Origin: Thermoprotei archaeon
GTDB lineage: Archaea; Thermoproteota; Thermoprotei_A; Sulfolobales; Fervidicoccaceae
Length of the DNA stretch: 14,717 bases
NCBI GenBank assembly: GCA_022759165.1
Contig: JAEMPT010000105.1
Coordinates: forward strand, 1 to 14,717
Direction of reading: 5' to 3'
Below the pieces are notes generated by a model. That model saw only the letters and a program-made list of their open reading frames with translations. It was not told the DNA's origin and searched no databases. The position numbers and the translations under genes are program-made. This document shows, piece by piece, positions 6,653 to 12,253 of the stretch (the stretch's first letter is position 1; each line of letters opens with the position of its first letter).

Positions 6653-6660
6653 ATCACCTC
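6653..6660 (-). promoter_or_regulatory. Ribosome binding site of rps11 overlapping the rps4 stop codon
   Basis: Minus-strand GAGGTGAT; AGG is the last rps4 codon and TGA its stop. It sits 4 nt before the ATG at 6648 and shows that the upstream in-frame GTG is part of the site rather than the start. Confidence 0.75.
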
Positions 6661-7160
6661 GCCTCCTCAAGGGCCTTTCTTATCGGGCTGCTTGGCAATA
6701 TATCGACCAAGTCCTCTTCAGCTTTACTGACCAAGTAACCTGGGCTCGTTACCCTTCTACCTCCTATTCCGATATGCCCGTGTACTATTAGCTGCCTAGC
6801 CTGGTAAATGCTCCTAGCTAAGCCCTTCTGGTATACTATAGTCTGTAGCCTTCTGTTAAGTATCTGCTCAACGTTTATAGAGAGAAGGTCATCCAGAGTA
6901 GATTTCTCTCCTATGAATCCCATCGAAACCAGCCTCTTGACTAGAGCCTCTTCCTCCGACTTCCTAACGGATTCAGGCAATGCCTGAAGCTGCCTAGCCC
7001 TGTGCCTTATCTTCCTAGCCATTGTCTGGGCTATCCAGATCTCCCTCTTGTTCCTTAGCCCGTACTTCCCCATCAGCCTCATTTCGGCCTCTAGCCTAGT
7101 CTTGTCCCATGGATGGCCGGGACCGCTCCACTTCCTCCTAAGCTTTCTAGGATCGCCCAA
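6654..7160 (-). CDS. rps4: Small ribosomal subunit protein uS4
   Basis: Primary 16S rRNA-binding protein of the 30S body. The 168 residues include the archaeal N-terminus DPRKLRRKWSGPGHPWDKTRLEAE, LMGKYGLRNKREIW, and the S4 RNA-binding domain at about 108-150 with RRLQTIVYQKGLARSIYQARQLIVHGHIGIGGRRVTSPGYLV. Length is normal for archaeal S4. Start is a TTG at 7160 (reverse strand TTGGGCGATCCT), 5 nt after GGGGTGA, where GGG-TGA ends rps13. It lies 5 bp after rps13. Confidence 0.97.
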   Translation of the reverse strand: MGDPRKLRRKWSGPGHPWDKTRLEAEMRLMGKYGLRNKREIWIAQTMARKIRHRARQLQALPESVRKSEEEALVKRLVSMGFIGEKSTLDDLLSINVEQILNRRLQTIVYQKGLARSIYQARQLIVHGHIGIGGRRVTSPGYLVSKAEEDLVDILPSSPIRKALEEAR

Positions 7161-7165
7161 CTAGC

Positions 7166-7172
7166 TCACCCC
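7166..7172 (-). promoter_or_regulatory. Ribosome binding site of rps4 overlapping the rps13 stop codon
   Basis: Minus-strand GGGGTGA, formed by the last rps13 codons and its TGA stop, 5 nt before the TTG start of rps4. Confidence 0.7.
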
Positions 7173-7660
7173 TTGCTACCTCCTCCACCGGATGGCTGAA
7201 CCTGTTTCTTCTTTGAAACCCCTACTGTAACTCCGAGCCTTCCAGTGGTATGAGTCCTCTGTCCTCTCACCTTTAGGCCCAGGGAGTGCCTTATGCCCTT
7301 CCAGCTCTTCATCTTCTTTTCTCTTTCGATATCCTGCTTAACCTTGAATATTAGCTCCGAGCCTATCAGATGAATGTTCTCTCCGGTTTCAAAGTCCTTT
7401 CTCCTGTTAAGCATCCATGCTGGCAGAAGACCGGATTTTGAAAGCTCAGCTATCGCTTTCTCTATCTTCTCAACCTCATCTTCCGTAAGGAAACCTGTCC
7501 TCTTTTCTGGGTCTATTCCTATGCTCTTAAGTAGGATATAGGCAGTGTTATACCCTATGCCCTTGATCCCAGATAGGCCGTATACCAGCTTCTTCCTACC
7601 ATCTAGGTCCGTTCCTGCTACCCTTACTATGTAGCGAAATCCTCCCTGCGCCTGAGACAT
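7166..7660 (-). CDS. rps13: Small ribosomal subunit protein uS13
   Basis: 30S head protein that contacts the P-site tRNA and forms bridges to the 50S subunit. Seen: GGFRYIVRVAGTDLDGRKKLVYGLSGIKGIGYNTAYILLK, an archaeal S13 start with the helix-hairpin-helix part, LPAWMLNRRKD, and the basic tail KSWKGIRHSLGLKVRGQRTHTTGRLG followed by a Gly/Ser-rich end. I choose the ATG at 7660 (164 residues, MSQAQGGFRYIVR) because homologues begin MSQxxFRYIVR. An upstream ATG at 7699 adds 13 residues without family support, though it could be read if the transcript starts near 7706. First gene of the minus-strand array. Confidence 0.95.
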   Translation of the reverse strand: MSQAQGGFRYIVRVAGTDLDGRKKLVYGLSGIKGIGYNTAYILLKSIGIDPEKRTGFLTEDEVEKIEKAIAELSKSGLLPAWMLNRRKDFETGENIHLIGSELIFKVKQDIEREKKMKSWKGIRHSLGLKVRGQRTHTTGRLGVTVGVSKKKQVQPSGGGGSKG

Positions 7661-7773
7661 GTGAATCCAACTCTCCCGCGAACTTTCAATTCGCGACATA
7701 TGTTACGAATGGTTTTAACTATCATGTATTAACCGTTAGGGACTGTTTAATTAAAGAGAGCTTAAAAAAGCTT
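7661..7773 (-). promoter_or_regulatory. Putative promoter region of the ribosomal-RNA polymerase-isoprenoid array
   Basis: Reading toward rps13, three TATA-like stretches are seen: CTTTTTTAAGC (about 7761-7771), GGTTAATACATG (about 7725-7736) and AGTTAAAACC (about 7712-7721). The first is preceded by a purine-rich GAGAAAAG that could act as a BRE. Starts about 25 bases downstream would give leaders of roughly 10-80 nt before the ATG at 7660. Which one is used cannot be told from sequence. Confidence 0.4.
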
Positions 7774-7929
7774 TTCTCTCCAACCATTCTGGAGAGAAGG
7801 TTCTTCTCTTGTAAAAGATCCATAAACGTTCAGATTGATCAATATTTGACCACTTTCTATTAAAGAGAATATTAATTGGTTAACATTTCAGAAATGCAGT
7901 TGAATCCTAAATGATGCGGCTGATCTCAG
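7700..7929. other. Divergent intergenic region between rps13 and the MATE gene
   Basis: 230 bp without a credible gene. It holds promoter-like AT stretches toward rps13, the 25-bp inverted repeat, and on the plus side AT-rich blocks (TTCTATTAAAGAGAATATTA at 7855-7874 and GTTAAC at 7879-7884) that could serve the MATE gene. I looked for C/D-box guide RNA boxes: ATGATGC followed by CTGA at 7911-7923 are too close together to be one. Confidence 0.6.
7774..7798. promoter_or_regulatory. Perfect 9-bp inverted repeat in the rps13-MATE intergenic region
   Basis: TTCTCTCCA (7774-7782) and TGGAGAGAA (7790-7798) are exact reverse complements around a 7-base spacer ACCATTC. It lies about 115 bp before the rps13 start and 131 bp before the MATE start. 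No T-run follows on the plus strand; on the minus strand a T-run follows within a few bases, at the first TATA-like element. It could be an operator or an RNA hairpin; role unknown. Confidence 0.5.
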
Positions 7930-9321
7930 ATGGAAGTTAAGGTAAGCAGAGAGGAAATATTGAGAGGAAACATCTATAGGACGCTTATAAAGCTAGGTTT
8001 ACCTCTAGCATTATCTGAGATGGCACAGGTACTGTATGATCTTGCTAACGTGTTCTGGCTTGGCAGGGTCGGAAGAGACGCTGTCGCTGCCCCTTCAGCT
8101 TCCTGGCCGATCATATCAGTATTCATAGCTGCTGTGAACGGCCTTTTGGCATCGGGGGCTGCTCTAGTCTCTCAGTATAGAGGTGCTGGAGACGAAGAGG
8201 GGGTTAAGCTCAGCGTAGGTCAGGTATACACTTTAGCTATAACATCGAGCATAGCCATAGCTTCAGTTGGCTTCCTATTTACTCCTGGACTCATGCGTAT
8301 AGTTGGCATACCTGAAGATGTGCTGCCATACTCCATATCATATGCTAGGATATTCTTCGTGAGTATAGTATTTATATCGCTATGGGAAAGCTTCAGGGCA
8401 GTTGTATCCGCTGCTGGGAACACCCTTTTACCGATGAAGCTTAACATCCTAGGCATCGCTCTGAATGCCTCTTTGGACCCATTCTTAATCCTTGGCCTAG
8501 GTCCATTCCCAATGCTTGGAGTGACCGGCGCTGCTCTCTCCACGCTCATCTCAAGGCTAATTGTTTCCGCAATATCAATGAAGCTCATAACTTCTGGTAT
8601 AGAGGGATTGAAATTGGAGAGGAAATACATGACTCCTCAAGGAAAGATCCTTAAGATGATGCTGAAGATAGGCGGCCCCATCTCAATATCATGGTTAATG
8701 GATGGCCTCGGCTTCACAGTACTTACCGCTATAATCAGCATGGAAGGGAGCGCAGCTCTCGCGGCCTGGGGGATAGGAGACAGGCCAATGAACTTGATGC
8801 ACTTCGCGGTCATAGGTTTCATAGGGGCAACCAGCATAATGGTAGGGCAGAGCCTAGGAGCGGAAGACCTAAAAAGGGCTAGAGAGATAGCTAAGAAGAC
8901 CATCAAGATAGTCGCAGCAATTGGAGCTGGAGGCGGCTTCATATTCGCTGCATTCGGGAAATATATAGCCTCCTTCTTCATAGATGATCCCGAAGTTGTT
9001 GGGCTCGCAGCTCAGTTCTCTCTGTACATGGGATCTTCCATAGTTTTTTTCGAATTCATACAGCTAATGGCATCCATCGCTCAAGGTAGTGGGCATACTA
9101 GGTTCATGATGATCATCAGCCTCACTAGGATATGGCTCATAAGGAACTTGCTCGCATATTTATTGGGCCCAGGGCCAGTGGGGCTCGGGGCAAAAGGGAT
9201 CTGGATGGGCATGTCCCTAAGCAATCTGATCGCAGGTTCCATAGCGGTTGCTTGGGTTTTAAAGGGGAAATGGTGGAAACCTATCATAAGAGATGATAAG
9301 GAAAAAATCGCTACTTTATGA
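7930..9321 (+). CDS. MATE family efflux transporter
   Basis: Integral membrane antiporter of the multidrug and toxic compound extrusion family, expected to use Na+ or H+ to export small organic compounds; substrate unknown. The 463 residues are the usual MATE length, with about twelve hydrophobic segments in two halves. Family features seen: YRTLIKLGLPLALSEMAQVLYDLANVFWLGRVG near the N-terminus (16-48), PSASWPIISVF, the QYRGAGDEEGV loop after TM2, SAAGNTLLPMKLNILGIALNASLDPFLILG in the first half, and the matching ISWLMDGLGFTVL and ASIAQGSGHTRFMM in the second. The ATG at 7930 follows GGCTGATCTCAG, a weak site. It stands alone on the plus strand and its end overlaps the 3' end of the convergent M42 peptidase gene by 11 bp. 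DinF, NorM and archaeal sub-families cannot be separated here. Confidence 0.92.
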   Translation: MEVKVSREEILRGNIYRTLIKLGLPLALSEMAQVLYDLANVFWLGRVGRDAVAAPSASWPIISVFIAAVNGLLASGAALVSQYRGAGDEEGVKLSVGQVYTLAITSSIAIASVGFLFTPGLMRIVGIPEDVLPYSISYARIFFVSIVFISLWESFRAVVSAAGNTLLPMKLNILGIALNASLDPFLILGLGPFPMLGVTGAALSTLISRLIVSAISMKLITSGIEGLKLERKYMTPQGKILKMMLKIGGPISISWLMDGLGFTVLTAIISMEGSAALAAWGIGDRPMNLMHFAVIGFIGATSIMVGQSLGAEDLKRAREIAKKTIKIVAAIGAGGGFIFAAFGKYIASFFIDDPEVVGLAAQFSLYMGSSIVFFEFIQLMASIAQGSGHTRFMMIISLTRIWLIRNLLAYLLGPGPVGLGAKGIWMGMSLSNLIAGSIAVAWVLKGKWWKPIIRDDKEKIATL

Positions 9322-10423
9322 TTTTCTCCCTAACGCCGTCAATCCAATCAGCTGTAAGGGACTCGTAAAAGCCTTTGAGAAGCTCGACGGAGTTGTGTAG
9401 ATCCCTGAGGTCCAACAGCTCAACCTGGCTGTGTATGTACCTAGTAGGTATGCTTATAGTCCCCGCCGGCACGCCTTCCTTGGTTAGCTGGATAGCAGAG
9501 GAGTCCGTAGTTCCTCCCGTCAGAACCTCTGCCTGATAAGGTATATTCCTTTCCTTAGCGACAGAGATCAGCTTCTCAAGAACCTTCGGGTGCGTAATGA
9601 GACCGCTACCCGATCTACCGTCGACGACCTTTATCGCCGGTCCCTTGCCAAGCTTCGCCACAGCCTCATGCTCCTCGACATCGGGTACATCGTTCGCAGT
9701 TGTAGTGTCTAGAGCGATGGCCAAATGAGGGGATATCTGAAAGGCGCTCGTCCTCGCGCCCTTAAGACCAACCTCCTCCTGGACTGTAGCTACTAAGTAA
9801 AGGGTCACATCCTTCGGCTCTGTTTCGATGAACGACTTGAGTGCTACGACCAGCCCGGCCCTATCATCAAGCGCCTTCCCTGTAACCCTATAATCACTCA
9901 ATGCCTCAAGTTCCTGGTCTAATACTATCACCGATCCCTTCTCTATACCCCTCGAGAGAACCTCCTCTTTAGAAGAAGCTCCTACGTCGATGAAGAGCTT
10001 GTTCATCTCGATCACTTTTTTCTCCTCCTCAGGCGTAATTAGATGGGGAGGCTTAACCCCGATCACTCCGCGGAACCATTTGCCCTCTTTGCTCCGAATC
10101 CTAACCCTGCTTCCAGGCAATATCCTCTCGTTCCATCCTCCGATGGGGGAGAACCTAAGGAAACCGTTGTCATCGATGTGCTTTACTATTAGACCTATTT
10201 CATCCATGTGCGCCGCCACCATGAGCTTCCTGTCCGTTTCACCCCTCTTCATCGCTATGACATTTCCCATCGAATCTATCCATAGCTTATCTGAAACGTC
10301 CCTCAGGTCCTCTATCACTAATTCCCTGACCTCGTCCTCATATCCGCTAGGACCGTTTGCATCAGAATATTTTTTGAGGAGGGAGAAGTATTCCTCCGCT
10401 TTGAAATCTCTCATTCCAATCAT
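9311..10423 (-). CDS. M42 family metallopeptidase (TET-type aminopeptidase / deblocking aminopeptidase)
   Basis: Dinuclear-metal aminopeptidase; archaeal relatives form dodecameric TET particles that degrade peptides released by the proteasome. Motifs in order: NGPSGYEDEVRELV at the N-terminus, VAAHMDEIGLIV (first metal His and Asp), GKALDDRAGL (bridging Asp), ATVQEEVGLKGA (catalytic Glu pair), AIALDTTTAND (metal Asp), TGGTTDSSAIQ, and IPTRYIHSQVELLDLRDL (last metal His). Length from 10423 is 370 residues; relatives have about 340-360. The reading frame stays open back to 10567, but that stretch is antisense to a tRNA and is not coding. Starts at ATG 10423 (MIGMRDFKAE) or 10414 (MRDFKAE) are both possible; a TATA-like element about 33 bases before 10423 suggests a nearly leaderless mRNA. 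Its 3' end overlaps the convergent MATE gene by 11 bp. Exact substrate class (leucyl, glutamyl or lysyl) not determinable. Confidence 0.93.
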   Translation of the reverse strand: MIGMRDFKAEEYFSLLKKYSDANGPSGYEDEVRELVIEDLRDVSDKLWIDSMGNVIAMKRGETDRKLMVAAHMDEIGLIVKHIDDNGFLRFSPIGGWNERILPGSRVRIRSKEGKWFRGVIGVKPPHLITPEEEKKVIEMNKLFIDVGASSKEEVLSRGIEKGSVIVLDQELEALSDYRVTGKALDDRAGLVVALKSFIETEPKDVTLYLVATVQEEVGLKGARTSAFQISPHLAIALDTTTANDVPDVEEHEAVAKLGKGPAIKVVDGRSGSGLITHPKVLEKLISVAKERNIPYQAEVLTGGTTDSSAIQLTKEGVPAGTISIPTRYIHSQVELLDLRDLHNSVELLKGFYESLTADWIDGVREKIIK

Positions 10424-10447
10424 CCCTTCTTGCCTTATTCCTTTAGT

Positions 10448-10465
10448 GGAATAAATTTTTATTCC
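10448..10465. promoter_or_regulatory. Palindrome over the TATA region shared by the M42 peptidase and tRNA-Ser genes
   Basis: GGAATAAA (10448-10455) and TTTATTCC (10458-10465) are perfect reverse complements with a 2-base spacer. A third related copy, TTATTCC at 10436-10442, lies on the peptidase side. The AT core is placed about 25-30 bases before the expected peptidase mRNA start, and its right edge abuts CCTATATTG (10464-10472), a TATA-like element 25-33 bases before the tRNA. Either a symmetrical TATA region or an operator; inference. Confidence 0.45.
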
Positions 10466-10496
10466 TATATTGAGAAAGTGAAGATTGATTGAATAT

Positions 10497-10582
10497 GCCG
10501 GGGTGCCCGAGCGGACTAAGGGGCTGGCCTTGAGAGCCAGTTCTCCATGCGGGGAGCGCGGGTTCAAATCCCGCCCCCGGCG
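10497..10582 (+). tRNA. trnS-UGA: tRNA-Ser (anticodon UGA)
   Basis: Full cloverleaf folded by eye. Acceptor arms GCCGGGG (10497-10503) and CCCCGGC (10575-10581) pair perfectly, with discriminator G at 10582, usual for serine. Anticodon stem CTGGC/GCCAG (10524-10528, 10536-10540) encloses loop CTTGAGA with anticodon TGA at 10531-10533, reading UCA codons. A long variable arm (TCTCC...GGGGA, about 10542-10555), typical of class II tRNAs, precedes the T arm GCGGG-TTCAAAT-CCCGC (10558-10574). No intron. CCA is not encoded (CTTACC follows), so it is added by the CCA enzyme. 86 nt. Confidence 0.97.
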
Positions 10583-10684
10583 CTTACCTTTGAACGCTAT
10601 AAAAGCGAGCCCTTTTGGAAAGGTTTCGTATAGAGGTTAACCTTAATATTTCAATGCTATTATAATTATCAATGGTGCGAAATT
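10583..10684 (+). promoter_or_regulatory. Leader/promoter region of gapN with two TATA candidates and a GGTTAACC palindrome
   Basis: TATAAAA at 10598-10604 (within the short dyad CGCT/AGCG, 10595-10607) is a near-ideal archaeal TATA box but would give a leader of about 60 nt. CTTAATATT at about 10642-10650 would give a short leader. The 8-bp palindrome GGTTAACC at 10635-10642 lies between them. CCTTT/AAAGG (about 10611-10623) could fold as a small hairpin. A GGTG site (10674-10677) lies 7 nt before the gapN ATG. Which element works is not known. Confidence 0.4.
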
Positions 10685-12196
10685 ATGGACGAAGATTTCT
10701 TTTCCCCAACTTATATTTTGAAGGATGGAAAGAGAAGCTTCAAGGCATATATGCTCGGAGATTGGATACTAGGCAAAAGGGAGCAAACGATCTTTTCACC
10801 TATCGATGGCAATATCATAGGTACCGTCCCAAGATTAACTTATGCTGACGTTGAGCCATACATAAGAGAATTATACGAGAAGGGGAAGTGGAAGATAAGG
10901 AACACGCCTGGATATAAGAGGATAGAGTATTTGGAAAAAATGGCCGATCTGATAGAGAAGTATCGCGAAGATTTCGCAGAGTCCTTGGTAATTGGCGGAG
11001 GAAAAACGAAAGCGCAGGCCTTGGGAGAGGTGAATGCGAGCATCGATAGGCTCAGAAAAGCTGTGCTGGATATTCGGAAGATATATGGAGAGTATGTTCC
11101 GGGTGACTGGGATCCAAGCACAACTGAAACCGAAGGCATCATAAGAAAAGAGCCCTACGGTATCGTCTTAGCCATTTCCCCCTTCAACTATCCTCTATTC
11201 GATACAGTTGCTAAATTCACATATAGCGCTGTTTCCGGGAACGCTGTAATAATAAAACCGCCTTCTCAGGTCCCTATCCCCTCTATAATGTTCGCCCGAG
11301 TCGTTGAAGCATCTGGCTTCCCAAAGGAATCCTTTATTGTCGCAACCGTTCCGGGGGAAGAGATGGACGATATCGTTTCTGACCCACGTATTGAGGTCAT
11401 CAGTTTAACCGGAAGCAGCATTACGGGAAAGAAGGTCCTGAAAGCGGGAGGCATAAAGAAGTATATGATGGAGCTTGGAGGCGGGGATCCAGCTATTGTT
11501 TTCGAAGATGCGGAAATAGCCGAAGCTTCAAAATTAATAGCTACGGGGATATTCAGCTATGCGGGTCAAAGGTGCGATGCTATAAAGTTGATCATCGCTC
11601 AATCTTCAATCATAGATGAGCTGAAGCGAAGCATAGTGAACGTTCTTTCCACGGTTAAGGTGGGGGATCCTAGAAATCCAAGCACCGATATGGGTCCTCT
11701 CATCTCCAGGGAAGCGGTAGATGAGATGATCAAGGGAATACGAGATGCTTTGGAGAAGGGGGGTAAGCTATTATATGGTGGAAGGGTCATCGAAGGAAAC
11801 TACGTGGAGCCTACTCTCATAGAGGTAGAGGACAAGAGCGCTTTGAATGAAATGTCCCTTTATAGAGACGAGATATTCGCTCCTATAGCGATAATTTTAA
11901 GCTTCGAGACCGAAGAGGAAGCCATAAAGCTAGCAAATGGGAGGAGATTTGGACTAGATGCCTCGATATTCGCTAAGGATTTGAACAAAATAAGGAAGAC
12001 TCTGAGATATTTGGAGTACGGAGCAATATACATAAACGATATACCTAGGCACGGGATAGGTTATTATCCATATGGAGGCAGAAAGGAAAGCGGGATAGGG
12101 AGAGAAAGCATAGCTTACAGCATCGAAGAAGTCATGGCTACGAAAGCCATCATATATAATTATAGAGGAAAAAGGGTATTCGAATATAACGTTTAA
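10685..12196 (+). CDS. gapN: Non-phosphorylating glyceraldehyde-3-phosphate dehydrogenase (GAPN), aldehyde dehydrogenase superfamily
   Basis: Oxidises glyceraldehyde-3-phosphate irreversibly to 3-phosphoglycerate with NAD(P)+, without making ATP at that step; central to the modified Embden-Meyerhof route of crenarchaea. Characterised relatives (Thermoproteus tenax, Sulfolobus) are allosteric tetramers activated by metabolites such as glucose 1-phosphate; whether this one is cannot be seen. The 503 residues show ISPFNYPLFD with catalytic Asn168, VIIKPPSQVP (188-197), LTGSSITGKKV (241-251), the general-base Glu263 in MELGGGDPAIV, and catalytic Cys297 in SYAGQRCDAIKLI; the C-terminal NDIPRHGIGYYPYGGRKESGIGRE is the phosphate-substrate type seen in crenarchaeal GAPN rather than generic aldehyde dehydrogenases. 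The YxxGDW and ETEGIIRKEPYG strings also match T. tenax GAPN as I recall it. ATG at 10685 is preceded by GGTG with a 7-nt spacer. Convergent with the surface protein gene. Confidence 0.94.
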   Translation: MDEDFFSPTYILKDGKRSFKAYMLGDWILGKREQTIFSPIDGNIIGTVPRLTYADVEPYIRELYEKGKWKIRNTPGYKRIEYLEKMADLIEKYREDFAESLVIGGGKTKAQALGEVNASIDRLRKAVLDIRKIYGEYVPGDWDPSTTETEGIIRKEPYGIVLAISPFNYPLFDTVAKFTYSAVSGNAVIIKPPSQVPIPSIMFARVVEASGFPKESFIVATVPGEEMDDIVSDPRIEVISLTGSSITGKKVLKAGGIKKYMMELGGGDPAIVFEDAEIAEASKLIATGIFSYAGQRCDAIKLIIAQSSIIDELKRSIVNVLSTVKVGDPRNPSTDMGPLISREAVDEMIKGIRDALEKGGKLLYGGRVIEGNYVEPTLIEVEDKSALNEMSLYRDEIFAPIAIILSFETEEEAIKLANGRRFGLDASIFAKDLNKIRKTLRYLEYGAIYINDIPRHGIGYYPYGGRKESGIGRESIAYSIEEVMATKAIIYNYRGKRVFEYNV

Positions 12197-12253
12197 GAAA
12201 AATCAATTCTTAAAAAAAGAAAAATTTATAAAAAAAATAATAATTTTTTGAGT
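12193..12253. terminator. AT-rich convergent terminator region between gapN and the surface protein gene
   Basis: About 57 bp of almost pure A/T separate the two stop codons. The perfect 7-bp inverted repeat TTAAGAA (12193-12199) / TTCTTAA (12207-12213) overlaps the gapN stop. For gapN a T-run lies at 12243-12248. For the minus-strand gene several T-runs (complements of the A-runs at about 12212-12240) follow its stop, the kind of oligo-T signal that ends archaeal transcription. Confidence 0.6.

Noticed and set aside
6649..6657. GTG start of rps11
   Set aside because: The GTG is part of the GAGGTGAT ribosome binding site of the ATG three codons later.
7661..7699. Thirteen-residue N-terminal extension of S13 from ATG 7699
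   Set aside because: Homologues begin at the MSQ...FRYIVR position; the extension has no family support, though a leaderless start there is not excluded.
7911..7923. Possible C/D-box guide RNA (ATGATGC then CTGA) before the MATE gene
   Set aside because: The C-like box is imperfect and the D-like box follows after two bases, leaving no guide segment; no C'/D' pair is present.
10424..10567. N-terminal extension of the M42 peptidase reading frame
   Set aside because: The frame is open by chance across the antisense of tRNA-Ser and its promoter; the family N-terminus begins at 10423 or 10414.
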